DNA from: Nitrospira sp. | Lineage (GTDB): Bacteria > Nitrospirota > Nitrospiria > Nitrospirales > Nitrospiraceae | DNA length: 64,000 bases | Assembly: GCA_030123565.1 (NCBI GenBank) | Contig: CP126122.1 | Coordinates: 4,168,800 to 4,232,799, forward strand | Direction: 5' to 3' | Shown: positions 43,775 to 53,140 of the stretch, in pieces | Layout: each line of letters opens with the position of its first letter | Position numbering within the stretch: the first letter of the stretch is position 1 | The notes under the pieces: model-generated | What the model was told of the DNA's origin: nothing | Databases searched by the model: none | What the model saw: the letters and a program-made list of their open reading frames with translations, nothing else | Program-made: the position numbers and the translations under genes

Positions 43775-45490
43775 ATGAGTACTGTCACACCGCAGAGCGA
43801 ACCCAAACTCGATCGCGACGCCTTGGCGGCGATGTATGAAGAAACCTTCCGTAATTTCGAGGAAGGCACCATCACCGAGGGCACGGTCGTCGCCATCGGC
43901 AAGGACAAAGTCGTGGTCGATATCGGCTACAAGTCCGAGGGCATGATTCCGGCCGACCAATTTTCGCATGATGAATTGCAGCAATTGAAGGTGGGAGATC
44001 GCCTGCAGGTCTATCTCGAAGAATGTGAAGACGCCGACGGCAATCTGGTGCTCTCCAAAGAAAAAGCCGACAAGATGAAAATCTGGGAGGAACTGGAGAA
44101 GCTGCACAAGGAAGAAAAGAGCATCGAGGGCAAGATCATTTCCCGCATCAAGGGCGGCATGATGGTCGATATCGGCGTCAAGGCCTTCCTGCCAGGCTCG
44201 CAGATCGATCTGCATCCGGTGCGCGACCTGGATGGGTTGGTGGGCAAGACCTTCCCCCTCAAGATCATCAAGATCAACCACCGGCGGGGCAATGTGGTCG
44301 TCTCGCGCCGGGTGTTGTTGGAAGAGACGCGCGACCGTCGCCGCCAGACGACCTTGGCCACCTTGAAAGAGGGTCAGTTGATTCAGGGGATGGTGAAAAA
44401 CATCACCGATTATGGAGCCTTCATCGATCTCGGCGGCATCGACGGCTTGCTGCACATCACCGACATGTCGTGGGGTCGTGTCGGCCATCCGTCCGAGCTG
44501 TTCCAGGTGGGCGATAAGGTGGAAGTGACGGTGCTGAAATACGATCGAGAGACCGGACGTATTTCGCTCGGCCTCAAACAGAAGTCGGCGGATCCCTGGA
44601 CCGGGGTGGCCGCCAAGTATCCGGTGGGCACACGTGTGCGCGGACGGGTGGTGAGTTTGACGGATTACGGCGCCTTCGTCGAGTTGGAGCCGGGCGTGGA
44701 AGGGTTGGTGCACGTGTCGGAGATGTCTTGGACCCACGAGGTCCGGCACCCGTCGCGTGTCGTCTCGGTCGGCGATCAAGTCGAAGCGGCAGTATTGAAC
44801 ATCGACCCGGGAAGCCGGAAGATTTCCCTGGGCATGAAGCAGACGGCCCCGAACCCCTGGGACATGATCGAGGCCAAGTATCCGGCCGGCACGCGCATCG
44901 AAGGCAAGGTGAAGAGCCTGACGGACTTCGGTGCCTTCATCGGCCTGGAAGAAGGCATCGACGGGTTGATCCATATTTCCGACATGTCCTGGACGAAGCA
45001 CATCAAGCATCCGTCCGAGCTCTTCAAGAAAGGGCAGAAGGTCGATGCGGTGGTCATCCGTATCGATAAGGAGAAGGAGCGTCTCTCGCTGGGCTACAAG
45101 CAATTGTCCCGCGATCCGTGGGAGGACCAGATCCCGACCCGGTATCGGGTGGGCGACAGCATCACCGGCAAGGTCAGCAAGATCGCCGACTTCGGGCTCT
45201 TCGTCGAGCTGGACGGCGACGTGGAAGGTCTGATCCACATCAGCGAAGTCGGCCTGGACCCCAACGTGCGCATGGAAGAGAAGTTCAAGGCGGGGGACGA
45301 TGTGACGGCGAAGATCATCAAGGTCGACCGTGAGGAGCGGAAGATCGCCCTGAGTTTGCGCGATCACCAACTGGACAGTGAACGCCGCCAAGTCGATGAG
45401 TTTCACGCTTCCCAGGGCGGGTTGGATCAGAGCCTGGGGCGGGCGGCCAAGCAAAGTCGGAAGCGGGGTCAAACCGACTCCGAAGCCTGA
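43775..45490 (+). CDS. rpsA: 30S ribosomal protein S1
   Basis: A 571-residue protein with six S1/OB repeats; the last four are nearly regular and each has the form G..I.G.V..ltdyGaFvel...eGLvHiS (for example VKNITDYGAFIDLGGIDGLL and VKSLTDFGAFIGLEEGIDGL). It delivers mRNA to the 30S subunit. The C-terminus is short and charged. It is followed 15 bases later by sppA. Confidence 0.96.
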   Translation: MSTVTPQSEPKLDRDALAAMYEETFRNFEEGTITEGTVVAIGKDKVVVDIGYKSEGMIPADQFSHDELQQLKVGDRLQVYLEECEDADGNLVLSKEKADKMKIWEELEKLHKEEKSIEGKIISRIKGGMMVDIGVKAFLPGSQIDLHPVRDLDGLVGKTFPLKIIKINHRRGNVVVSRRVLLEETRDRRRQTTLATLKEGQLIQGMVKNITDYGAFIDLGGIDGLLHITDMSWGRVGHPSELFQVGDKVEVTVLKYDRETGRISLGLKQKSADPWTGVAAKYPVGTRVRGRVVSLTDYGAFVELEPGVEGLVHVSEMSWTHEVRHPSRVVSVGDQVEAAVLNIDPGSRKISLGMKQTAPNPWDMIEAKYPAGTRIEGKVKSLTDFGAFIGLEEGIDGLIHISDMSWTKHIKHPSELFKKGQKVDAVVIRIDKEKERLSLGYKQLSRDPWEDQIPTRYRVGDSITGKVSKIADFGLFVELDGDVEGLIHISEVGLDPNVRMEEKFKAGDDVTAKIIKVDREERKIALSLRDHQLDSERRQVDEFHASQGGLDQSLGRAAKQSRKRGQTDSEA

Positions 45491-45505
45491 TTCGTGGGAG
45501 GTCCT

Positions 45506-46408
45506 ATGGGCCCAAGCGCGGAGGAGGCCGTCGGGAAGCCGAAGCGGAGTCTATTGCGCCGGATATTCTGGACGATCGTGATCGGGGTCGGAGCGTTGGT
45601 CTTGCTGAACACGCTCCTCCCCGACCTCGATCTCTCGGGACGGGACCGTGTCGCCTTGATTCGCGTCGAGGGGGTCATTCTGGATGCCCAGGCGACGATC
45701 GGTGAATTGAAGCAGTACAGTGAAAATCCGCTGGTCAAGGCGATCGTGTTGCGTATCGACAGTCCCGGCGGCGGGGTGGTCCCGTCCCAGGAAATCCATG
45801 ATGCCGTCAAGCGCGTGAAGAACAAGAGCAACAAGGCGGTAATTGCCTCGATGGGAACGGTGGCGGCGTCAGGAGGCTATTACATCGCCGCGGCCACGGA
45901 TCGTATCATCGCCAACCCCGGCACCCTGACCGGCAGCATCGGCGTGATCATGGAGACGGCCAATCTCGAAGGCCTGTTGAAAAAAGTCGGTGTCGAAGGG
46001 GTGGTGATCAAGAGCGGGCGCTTCAAGGACGTCGGGTCGCCGCTGCGCAAGATGAGCGACGAGGAACGTAAGCTGTTGCAGTCGGTGATGGACGATGTCC
46101 ATCAGCAGTTTATTCAAGCCGTGGCCGACGGCCGGTCCTTGGAACCATCCGAGGTGGAGCCGTTGGCGGACGGGCGCATCTTCACCGGTCGCCAGGCGAA
46201 AGAAGCGCGGTTGGTGGACGAGTTGGGCGATCTTGAGGACGCCATTCATATTGCGGCGGATATCGCGGGGATCGAAGGGGAGCCGAAGGTGGTCGAGCCA
46301 CGCAAGCGGTTCTCCATTCGAGATATTCTGGAGTCACGCTGGTCGTCGATGTTCCCCAAGCTGGAGTTGCAGACCGGCGTCAACTTGAAATACTTGATGG
46401 CGTTCTGA
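45506..46408 (+). CDS. sppA: Signal peptide peptidase SppA
   Basis: A 300-residue S49 serine protease with one N-terminal transmembrane helix (IFWTIVIGVGALVLLNTLL). The nucleophile Ser is in GTVAASGGYYIAAATD and the general-base Lys in KSGRFKDVGSPLRKM, the short bacterial form of the enzyme. ATG 45506 is preferred over GTG 45494 because GGAGG lies five bases before it. It degrades leftover signal peptides in the membrane. Confidence 0.93.
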   Translation: MGPSAEEAVGKPKRSLLRRIFWTIVIGVGALVLLNTLLPDLDLSGRDRVALIRVEGVILDAQATIGELKQYSENPLVKAIVLRIDSPGGGVVPSQEIHDAVKRVKNKSNKAVIASMGTVAASGGYYIAAATDRIIANPGTLTGSIGVIMETANLEGLLKKVGVEGVVIKSGRFKDVGSPLRKMSDEERKLLQSVMDDVHQQFIQAVADGRSLEPSEVEPLADGRIFTGRQAKEARLVDELGDLEDAIHIAADIAGIEGEPKVVEPRKRFSIRDILESRWSSMFPKLELQTGVNLKYLMAF

Positions 46409-46475
46409 GCGGCCGAACCGCCATCGCCATGCGGCAGCGAGCCGTGCGTAAGCCCCACCCACGAGGAGAGGGACT

Positions 46476-46754
46476 ATGACCAAAGCGCAGATTATCGAGC
46501 GGGTATCGGAGCAGGTAACGACGTTGACCAAGCGGCAGGCGGAGATCGTCGTGAACACGATCTTCGATTGCATTCGCGACTCCCTGCGGAACGGCAATAA
46601 AACGGAAATCCGAGGGTTCGGCAGTTTCCGTCTGCGCGCCAGACGCATGAAGGAAGGCCGCAATCCCAAGACCGGAGCGACCGTGGCCGTACCGGCGAAA
46701 CGGGTGCCTTTTTTCAAGGCCGGCAAGGAACTGAAGGAATTACTCAATAAGTAA
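46476..46754 (+). CDS. HU/IHF-family DNA-binding protein
   Basis: A 92-residue protein: MTKAQIIERVSEQVTTLTKR, the signature GFGSFRLRARRMKEGRNPKTG and the DNA-intercalating Pro in VAVPAKRVPFFKAG. The position after rpsA is that of ihfB in many bacteria, but the sequence does not separate IHF-beta from HU cleanly. It is 13 bases from the next gene. Confidence 0.93.
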   Translation: MTKAQIIERVSEQVTTLTKRQAEIVVNTIFDCIRDSLRNGNKTEIRGFGSFRLRARRMKEGRNPKTGATVAVPAKRVPFFKAGKELKELLNK

Positions 46755-46767
46755 CAGGGGTGATGCC

Positions 46768-47763
46768 GTGGCAGAGTCACCAGACATAGCAGTGCCAGAG
46801 GTTCGGTGGAGCGACGGCGCGTTGAAACGTATGGAGCGCGCTCCCATGTTTCTGCGTGGGATGGTCCGACGCCTGGCCGAAAAAAAGGCGCGTGAGTTGG
46901 GCTACGGGGAAATCACCGAAGAGATCCTCGATCAGTTCAAGAGCCAGATGATGGGGATCATGGGCGGCGAGGGCGGCATGGCCGAAGCGGCCGATCAGAT
47001 GGCGAAGGGCCAACTGCCGTGGACTGCCGCCGCGAAGGAACGCCTGGCCGCCGTGCCGGAATTCATGCGGGGGATGATCAAGCAGATTGCCGATGAGATT
47101 GCCCGCAAGGGCGGCCATATGGAAGTCAACGTCGACCTCTTCGAGAAAGTCGAAGCCTTGGGCGATATCCGCGAGCGAGAGTTGCCGCCGCTGGAATGGA
47201 CCGAGGGCGCGCTGGCGCTGCTGCAAGAGAAAATCAAGGAGTCCCCGCCGATCGCCATGGATTTCGTCAGCGATATGATCCGGCATGATACCGAAGAACT
47301 GGCGCGGGAGAAGGGGCTCGCCAGGATCGACGAGCAGACCGCAGTGCAATTGTGGGAAGCGCCGCAGGAGCGCGTGGCTTGGAGTGATGAAGCCTGGAAG
47401 CGTTTGCAAACCTCGCCGGATTTTGTCCGTAGCGGCATCCGCAAGGCGGCCGAACGGAGGGCCCGCAAGCTAGGCCTGAAGGAGGTCGATTCCGATCACC
47501 TCACGACGTTCCGCAATCAGGCCATGATGAAGGCCGTGAAACGTATCCGATCGTTCGGTTACAACGAACTCACCTTCGATGCGTTCGACACGGCCCTGCA
47601 GAAAACCAAACGGCTTCAGGGGAACGACCAGGCGGAAAAGAGACTGCAGGAAATTCGGTCGCACTTCAGCGATCCCGATACCAAAAAGCCTGAAGGCGGT
47701 ACCCTCGGCGCCGAACTCATGGGACGGTTCAGGAGGTTTCTCAAGGGGGAAGGATCTCTCTAA
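46768..47763 (+). CDS. Protein with four tandem PCP_red-like repeats
   Basis: A 331-residue protein, starting at GTG 46768, made almost entirely of four repeats of the PCP_red type: VRWSDGALKRMERAPMFLRG; LPWTAAAKERLAAVPEFMRG; LEWTEGALALLQEKIKESPP; VAWSDEAWKRLQTSPDFVRS. Each is followed by helices ending in a (E/D)-(I/V)-(T/D) segment. No Cys is visible, unlike the zinc-ribbon paralogue at 31863. The C-terminus adds a helical tail. The domain is known from protochlorophyllide reductase, but its use as a repeat array is not explained. It is in an operon with the HU/IHF gene. Confidence 0.8.
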   Translation: MAESPDIAVPEVRWSDGALKRMERAPMFLRGMVRRLAEKKARELGYGEITEEILDQFKSQMMGIMGGEGGMAEAADQMAKGQLPWTAAAKERLAAVPEFMRGMIKQIADEIARKGGHMEVNVDLFEKVEALGDIRERELPPLEWTEGALALLQEKIKESPPIAMDFVSDMIRHDTEELAREKGLARIDEQTAVQLWEAPQERVAWSDEAWKRLQTSPDFVRSGIRKAAERRARKLGLKEVDSDHLTTFRNQAMMKAVKRIRSFGYNELTFDAFDTALQKTKRLQGNDQAEKRLQEIRSHFSDPDTKKPEGGTLGAELMGRFRRFLKGEGSL

Positions 47764-47868
47764 GCAGGGACGTCGTTCCAACTCCAACCTTCTCTGCTTT
47801 TCAGGCAGACGGCGATGCCGCCGGCATGGAGTGCAAGCGGAACCTACGGGCAGGCTTGAACCTCGGAG

Positions 47869-47913
47869 TCTCGGGTAACCCACTGAACAGCCGTGCCTCT
47901 GGGTTACCCGAGA
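47869..47913. repeat. Perfect inverted repeat between convergent genes
   Basis: TCTCGGGTAACCCA (47869-47882) and TGGGTTACCCGAGA (47900-47913) form a 14-bp perfect stem with a 17-base loop. Neither side has a T-run. Lying between the converging genes at 47763 and 47946 it may act as a bidirectional transcription barrier. Confidence 0.7.
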
Positions 47914-47945
47914 GATTGGGAGCGGTCGGAATCGACGACCGGCGG

Positions 47946-48266
47946 TTAGTGGGCAGCGACGGCGCCGGGCCAGAATTTGTGTCGGATTTGCGGCAGCGGG
48001 ACGTTGTCGAAGTTCGGGATGTCATAGAGACAACGATCGATGGTCGCAACCTCTTCTTCCGTGAGTTCCAGCACGACTTGTTTCTTCCAGAACTGGTCAA
48101 GCGCCAGGTAATCATTCGAAGTCGGCTTTTCGGCCAGCAGGGACTGCATCTTCTTGAATCCGTCTGTATCGACGCCTGGCACGCGTCCATTGTTACGATC
48201 AATACACCACTTCAAGACTTCTGCCACACCGTACATCGATAAAGGGATCTGGACGGTCTTACTCAT
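47946..48266 (-). CDS. Small cytosolic hypothetical protein
   Basis: A 106-residue protein starting at ATG 48266, five bases after a perfect GAGGAGGT. It is helical and soluble: SKTVQIPLSMYGVAEVLKWC, then DTDGFKKMQSLLAEKPT and LTEEEVATIDRCLYDIPNFD. No known domain. A longer upstream ATG at 48293 would have no ribosome-binding site. Strong translation is expected. Confidence 0.7.
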   Translation of the reverse strand: MSKTVQIPLSMYGVAEVLKWCIDRNNGRVPGVDTDGFKKMQSLLAEKPTSNDYLALDQFWKKQVVLELTEEEVATIDRCLYDIPNFDNVPLPQIRHKFWPGAVAAH

Positions 48267-48502
48267 AAGGTACCTCCTCAAACTTGACGGCATTGTAGCC
48301 TAAGGCTCCGCCTGTTTTCAAAGGGGCGAAAGGCCTACACCGAGGTGCCCGATAGGCGAACCGCCTATTCGGTCTGCCACGACCTTGTGAAGGCGTCGTT
48401 TCGTTGCGAAGCGAGATGGGCCTCTGTATACTCCGCTCGACAATGGAAAGCAGGAGCGGCGAAGCATGGACTTGGCCGAAATGTCATGTCTTTTTCAGCG
48501 AG

Positions 48503-49702
48503 ATGGATATGATCGACGGTCTTTGGAGCAGCAGGGTGCCCTCACCGTCCAGCCTGTGTTTCGCATTGCTGGCGGGTTGGGCCCTGCTTTCCGCCTGTTC
48601 GAAGTCTGACCCCTACGTTCCCCCCGACCCCTTCTACTATTTTGCCAGTTATCCCGTCGGCAAAAATCCGACAACCGTGACCCCGGCCGACTTCAATCGC
48701 GACCAAATTACAGACCTCGTCACCACGAATATTTCGAGCAACACGATCTCGGTTCTGTTCGGCAACGGCGATGGAACATTTCGGGATCAGATTCAAGTGA
48801 GGGTCTGCCAGGAACCCCGTTCCTTGGCCATCAACGATTTTAACGGTGATGGTCAGCTCGATCTTGCGTTGGCCTGTTCAGGCAGCGACCAGATTTCGAT
48901 CCTGTATGGCCGGGCCAACGGAAAATTTGAGGAAGGGCCGCAGTACCCGGTCCATCGGACCCCCGTGTCCGTGGCCAGTGAGGATGTCAACGGCGACGGT
49001 CATCCCGATTTGGCCGTGGCTTTGCGCAACGACAAGGTGAAAATCTTTCTCGGCAGCCCCAATGGAGAGTTTCGCCCCGGCGTTCAGTACGAGTACGGCG
49101 ATACGCCCACCTCGGTGGCCCTCAAAGACCTGAATCAAGACGGTAAGCCGGACCTGATTGTGACGAACGGCGGTCCGATGTTGAGCGCAGTATCCGTATG
49201 GATCGGAAACGGCGACGGAACCTTTCGAGATCCCAAAGATTACAAAACCGGCCGGCGACCGTTGGGTGTGAGTTTTGCCGATTTCAACAACGACCGCATG
49301 GTCGATCTGTTGGTGATCAACGGCGAAGGGGATAGTTTCACGACGTTCTTAGGCAACGGGAATGCGACCTTTCAGCCGGGAAAAGATTCCGGCGCCGACG
49401 CCAGTCCGAACTTCGGGATGGCGCGAGATTTCGACGGCGACCATATCGCCGATGTAGCCATTGTCAACCTACAGTCCACCGATCTTTCCATTCTCTTCGG
49501 GCGAGGGGACGGCACGTTCAACTACCCGCCGCGAAACTATCGAACGAAGTCCGGCCCGTTCGCCGTGGCGAGTTATCGCGTCTCCGCCGACAATGTCGAA
49601 GAACCGGGTCTGGTGACGGCAGACAATGGAGCCGGGAGCGTATCGGTGTTTCTGCATCGCGGACGGAAGGACCAGGCGCCGACCGTTCGTGGGACGGAGT
49701 AA
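48503..49702 (+). CDS. Lipoprotein with FG-GAP / VCBS-type calcium-binding repeats
   Basis: A 399-residue protein from ATG 48503 (48509 also possible). The signal ends in LLSAC, a lipobox, so it is probably lipid-anchored. Six repeats follow, each with an EF-hand-like calcium loop: DFNRDQITDL, DFNGDGQLDL, DVNGDGHPDL, DLNQDGKPDL, DFNNDRMVDL, DFDGDHIADV. These build a beta-propeller of the integrin alpha type. A role in surface binding or assembly is likely; a specific ligand cannot be inferred. Confidence 0.85.
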   Translation: MDMIDGLWSSRVPSPSSLCFALLAGWALLSACSKSDPYVPPDPFYYFASYPVGKNPTTVTPADFNRDQITDLVTTNISSNTISVLFGNGDGTFRDQIQVRVCQEPRSLAINDFNGDGQLDLALACSGSDQISILYGRANGKFEEGPQYPVHRTPVSVASEDVNGDGHPDLAVALRNDKVKIFLGSPNGEFRPGVQYEYGDTPTSVALKDLNQDGKPDLIVTNGGPMLSAVSVWIGNGDGTFRDPKDYKTGRRPLGVSFADFNNDRMVDLLVINGEGDSFTTFLGNGNATFQPGKDSGADASPNFGMARDFDGDHIADVAIVNLQSTDLSILFGRGDGTFNYPPRNYRTKSGPFAVASYRVSADNVEEPGLVTADNGAGSVSVFLHRGRKDQAPTVRGTE

Positions 49703-49842
49703 TGGTCGAGTCAAGTTCCGGTCGGCTCGACCGAAGAGAGAGTATGCAGATTGCTTGACACCTCGGTAGGGCTCGGCTAGAGTTCGAACAGGCTGCCGGA
49801 CAAGGCGCCGCGCCATTTTCAGCCATCAGACCGTGGGGTTTC

Positions 49843-50043
49843 GTGCGATCGTTCTTGTGGTGGTTTTGCATGGGCTGCCTGATGACACTGGCGGTCTTGA
49901 TGGTACAAGGCGGGGTACGCGACTTGGTCTCAGGAGCCAACCCGACGGGCGGCGCGGGTGCGATCCTCTCCTTCGGTACGACGATCTTTGGGGGTGGACT
50001 GTTGGCCGGCTGTCTCGCCCTCATCCTCAATCGTCTCCGCTAA
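49843..50043 (+). CDS. Small membrane protein
   Basis: A 66-residue protein starting at GTG 49843 with two hydrophobic segments (RSFLWWFCMGCLMTLAVLMV; GTTIFGGGLLAGCLALIL) separated by a Gly-rich loop. No family recognised. Coding potential is moderate; the overlapping frame at 49833 seems a shadow. Confidence 0.5.
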   Translation: MRSFLWWFCMGCLMTLAVLMVQGGVRDLVSGANPTGGAGAILSFGTTIFGGGLLAGCLALILNRLR

Positions 50044-50122
50044 ATAGAGTGACGACGTGTGCATCGTTTCGTGATGCACCCAAACGTCTGCGAAATCAGC
50101 TTGAAGGGACTACGATCGGGCG

Positions 50123-50311
50123 ATGCATTGCCTCAAATGCAAGGGGTTCATGATGGTGGAGCGTCACTATACGCTGATGAACCGCCGGCTCTACGCGCGC
50201 TGCTTGAATTGCGGATTCTGGATTGATCTTGCGGATTTGCTTCGATTCTTTCATAAGGTGATTGAAAGCAGCCTGCGCGGCACGAAGGTCAGAGAAACCT
50301 ATACCCTGTGA
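50123..50311 (+). CDS. Small zinc-ribbon protein
   Basis: A 62-residue protein with two CxxC pairs, HCLKCKG (residues 2-8) and RCLNCGF (26-32), spaced as in a zinc ribbon, followed by a helix. It lies 46 bases before dacA. Function unknown. Confidence 0.65.
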   Translation: MHCLKCKGFMMVERHYTLMNRRLYARCLNCGFWIDLADLLRFFHKVIESSLRGTKVRETYTL

Positions 50312-50357
50312 CGGCCCGACTCGGTCAGGACGCCACGAGAAAGCACAGACGATCCGC

Positions 50358-51287
50358 ATGTCCTATTCACGTCCTGCCCTGTCGGTCTGCATCGCCGCCA
50401 TCCTGGTTCTGTTTTCCGCCCTGTGGAACGGTCAGGCCTCGGCATTCGACGGCGATGAAGACGACGAAGTCATCACGGTTCCCTTCGATCCCAGGCCGGT
50501 TCCCTCGTCCAAGCAAGCGCACCATACGCTTCGCTGGCGGCATGTCCCGGCACACAGCATTTTGCTCAAGGAATTGAAGACTGGAACGACCCTCTATCAA
50601 TTTGAAAGTGAAAAGCGCTTGTCTCCGGCGAGCCTGACGAAGATTATGTCCGCGCTGGTGATCCTGGAGTACGGCCATCTCGACGACGAGGTGACGGTCA
50701 GCCCGAAGGCCGCTCGGGCGCCCAAGACACATCTGCGCTTACGGACGGGTCAAATCTTTCGGCTGGAAGATCTCTTGAAGGCCATGTTGATCGTGTCGGC
50801 GAATGACGCCTGCCTGGCGGCAAGCGAGCATGTCGGCGGAGACGAGGAGCGCTTTGTCGATCTCATGAATGCGAAGGCCGCCGCGCTCGAATTGCACAAT
50901 ACCCATTTCAGCAACGCCTGTGGGTTTGATGCCCCCGCACACTATTCGACCGCAGAAGACCTGGCCAAACTGAGCGAGATCGCCTTGCACCATCCCGTCT
51001 TCAAGGAGTTGGTCCGGGAAGAACGGGAGATCATCATGCCGATCAATGAGCACCGAGCGTACGTCCTGCGCAATACCAACCGCCTGCTCGGACGCATTCC
51101 CGGCGTGCAAGGCGTCAAGACGGGGTTCACCTCCAAGGCCGGCCGTTGCCTCATCGCCAAGGTCTCGCAGGACGGCAGCGACCTGTTACTCGTCATCCTC
51201 AACTCCAAACACCGGTGGAATACGGCGACCAGCCTCATCAATTACGGCCTCCGGCTGAGTTATAGCCGTGCCGGTCTCGCTCACTAG
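50358..51287 (+). CDS. dacA: D-alanyl-D-alanine carboxypeptidase, DacA family
   Basis: A 309-residue penicillin-binding protein of the PBP5/6 type. A signal peptide (LSVCIAAILVLFSALWNGQASA) precedes the catalytic motifs S92-x-x-K95 (PASLTKIMSAL), SAN and KTG (GVKTGFTSKAG). The C-terminal amphipathic-anchor domain of E. coli PBP5 is missing or very short, so it may be periplasmic rather than membrane-attached. It trims peptidoglycan pentapeptides. Confidence 0.9.
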   Translation: MSYSRPALSVCIAAILVLFSALWNGQASAFDGDEDDEVITVPFDPRPVPSSKQAHHTLRWRHVPAHSILLKELKTGTTLYQFESEKRLSPASLTKIMSALVILEYGHLDDEVTVSPKAARAPKTHLRLRTGQIFRLEDLLKAMLIVSANDACLAASEHVGGDEERFVDLMNAKAAALELHNTHFSNACGFDAPAHYSTAEDLAKLSEIALHHPVFKELVREEREIIMPINEHRAYVLRNTNRLLGRIPGVQGVKTGFTSKAGRCLIAKVSQDGSDLLLVILNSKHRWNTATSLINYGLRLSYSRAGLAH

Positions 51288-51447
51288 GTTCTTGATCCTT
51301 CTGTCTGGCGATATCGAATTCAGCGGTGCTCCGCTCTCATCGGCGCCGGTTGATCGAGGCCGACGGGGATTGGTCCGAGTCTGATCTTTGGTAGGCGAGA
51401 GGGCGAGAAGCCGCGCAACGATCCGTGCGATCTGCAGAGGAAGAAGC

Positions 51448-51978
51448 TCAGCGCGGCAGCGAAAACTCGACGTTGACGTCCTTACCGAGGTAATTCACCT
51501 GGAAGCCCTGTTTATCGTAAGCGAGCACCGCGCCCATCACATTTTCATCCCCGTAATCTTCCTTGCCCAGCAATTTGCGTACATCATCCGGGCTCTCGCT
51601 GTTCAACACGTTGCGAAAGATCCCGCGCGTTTTGTAGGCGAAGCGGTTGTTGATGAAAATGAGATCGACCTTGCCGTCTTGCACCCGGACACCCGCCATC
51701 GGGCCGGTGGGCTTTCGTTGATCGAGCAGGAAAATGAAGGTGGCTTCTTGTTCTGCCTTGATGCCGGGAATTTTTTCGTTTACCAGCACGTCGAGCGCCT
51801 TCCCTTCGGCATCTCCCAGCTTGATGCCGAACAGAGAGACGTCTTGGCTCGAAATCCCTTTTGGATCCGACAGATCGTTCTTGCTGAGTTCATAGGGTTC
51901 GGCGCTCACGATGGCTGCGAGGTAAAGAGAACCCACCGTCGCCAGTAAGGCAGTGAAGAACGTCCACTTGCTCTGCAT
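51448..51978 (-). CDS. Secreted hypothetical protein
   Basis: A 176-residue protein (177 if the adjacent ATG 51981 is used; AAGGAGG is seven or four bases upstream). A signal peptide (FFTALLATVGSLYLAAIVSA) is followed by a beta-rich domain with segments LFGIKLGDAEGKALDVLV, GVRVQDGKVDLIFINNRFAY and VRKLLGKEDYG. This resembles a small periplasmic domain of unknown function. It lies upstream of, and convergent with, dacA. Confidence 0.7.
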   Translation of the reverse strand: MQSKWTFFTALLATVGSLYLAAIVSAEPYELSKNDLSDPKGISSQDVSLFGIKLGDAEGKALDVLVNEKIPGIKAEQEATFIFLLDQRKPTGPMAGVRVQDGKVDLIFINNRFAYKTRGIFRNVLNSESPDDVRKLLGKEDYGDENVMGAVLAYDKQGFQVNYLGKDVNVEFSLPR

Positions 51979-52162
51979 CATGATGCCTCCTTGGAACAGG
52001 TCCTTCTCACTCGCATCGTCCTGAGGTAGGTGCCGGTTTTCGGTGGGATGGCTCAGACGACAGGGCATTGTATCCAAGGGACAGGCTGAGTTTCAAGGCA
52101 TTCGGCCTTAGCCCGGCGTACATTGCTTCATGAGATCCGGGGTGCCTGGGTGAAAGCCGGCC

Positions 52163-53104
52163 TCAACCGGCTGCACGTGCCCGCCTCATGCTTGCCACGG
52201 ACGGTTTGGAGCCAGACTGCAATTCCTGCATGGTACTCCGGCAAAGCTGCCCAAATTCAGCGGCTGCCAGGCTGCGGTAGCGCTTCGTGAGATAGGCGAG
52301 ACCGACGGCATGGCGCGGGGTGGGATCATACAGATCGACCAGTTGCAGACTCCCACCGGGGAGTCGCGAACGTACGTAGAGCTCCGGGAGAATCGTGGCG
52401 CCGGTTCCTTCTGCGACGGCCTGGAGAATGCCTTCCGGCGAACTCATTTCCAGCACCACTTGCGGATGAACTCCAGCCTTCGCACATTCGGCTTCGACCA
52501 TTTTCCGCAGACAGTAATCGGCCGGCATGAGTACGAGGGGCAGGGACGCCAGATCTTGCATACGAGTGCGACGTTTTCCGATCTTCATGGCGGCCGGGAC
52601 CACGAGGGCGAGGCGTTCTTCAAAGAGCGGCACGGTCGTGAGTTGCGGATGGGTCAGCGGCAGCAAGCAAATGCCGATATCGAGGCGGTTGGCCAGCAGC
52701 CCGCTGACGATCTCTGTGGAAGGCTGGGCATGGACCTGAAGATGAATGTGAGGGAATTGTTGCTTGAAGCGAGAGACGAGTGGGGCGATCAAGTAGGAGT
52801 TGACCGTCGAGAGCGCGCCGACGACCAAGCGGCCGCGCTTGGCTCCGAGCAGTTCTTGGACGACCTGCGCAGCCTGATCCAGTTCCCGCAAGGCCCGCTC
52901 CGCATGGACCAAAAAAAGTTCGCCGGCCTGGGTGAGGACGACGTTCCGGCCGAGCCGGTCGAACAGGCGCGTGCCCAATTCCTTTTCGAGTCCGCCGATT
53001 TGAATCGACAGGGAAGGTTGCGAGACATGCACGTGTTCCGCCGCCCGGCTGAAATTGTGATGGGTCGCCACCGCCATGAAATAGTGAAGTTGACGCAGCT
53101 CCAT
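52163..53104 (-). CDS. LysR-family transcriptional regulator
   Basis: A 313-residue regulator: N-terminal winged HTH (MELRQLHYFMAVATHHNFSR; HVSQPSLSIQIGGLEKELG) and a two-lobed effector domain (VGALSTVNSYLIAPLVSRF; DIGICLLPLTH; LALVVPAAM). Effector unknown. It is divergent from the truncated haemoglobin gene, with two strong inverted repeats between them, so it probably controls that gene and itself. Confidence 0.88.
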   Translation of the reverse strand: MELRQLHYFMAVATHHNFSRAAEHVHVSQPSLSIQIGGLEKELGTRLFDRLGRNVVLTQAGELFLVHAERALRELDQAAQVVQELLGAKRGRLVVGALSTVNSYLIAPLVSRFKQQFPHIHLQVHAQPSTEIVSGLLANRLDIGICLLPLTHPQLTTVPLFEERLALVVPAAMKIGKRRTRMQDLASLPLVLMPADYCLRKMVEAECAKAGVHPQVVLEMSSPEGILQAVAEGTGATILPELYVRSRLPGGSLQLVDLYDPTPRHAVGLAYLTKRYRSLAAAEFGQLCRSTMQELQSGSKPSVASMRRARAAG

Positions 53105-53140
53105 GAGAGTCCTCTCTGAGGCACTTGGGCGTCCTTCGTA

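Noticed and set aside
43688-45472. 594-residue minus-strand frame opposite rpsA
   Set aside because: The repeated S1 domains of rpsA generate a long open antisense frame; the translation shows the same repeats reversed, not a protein family.
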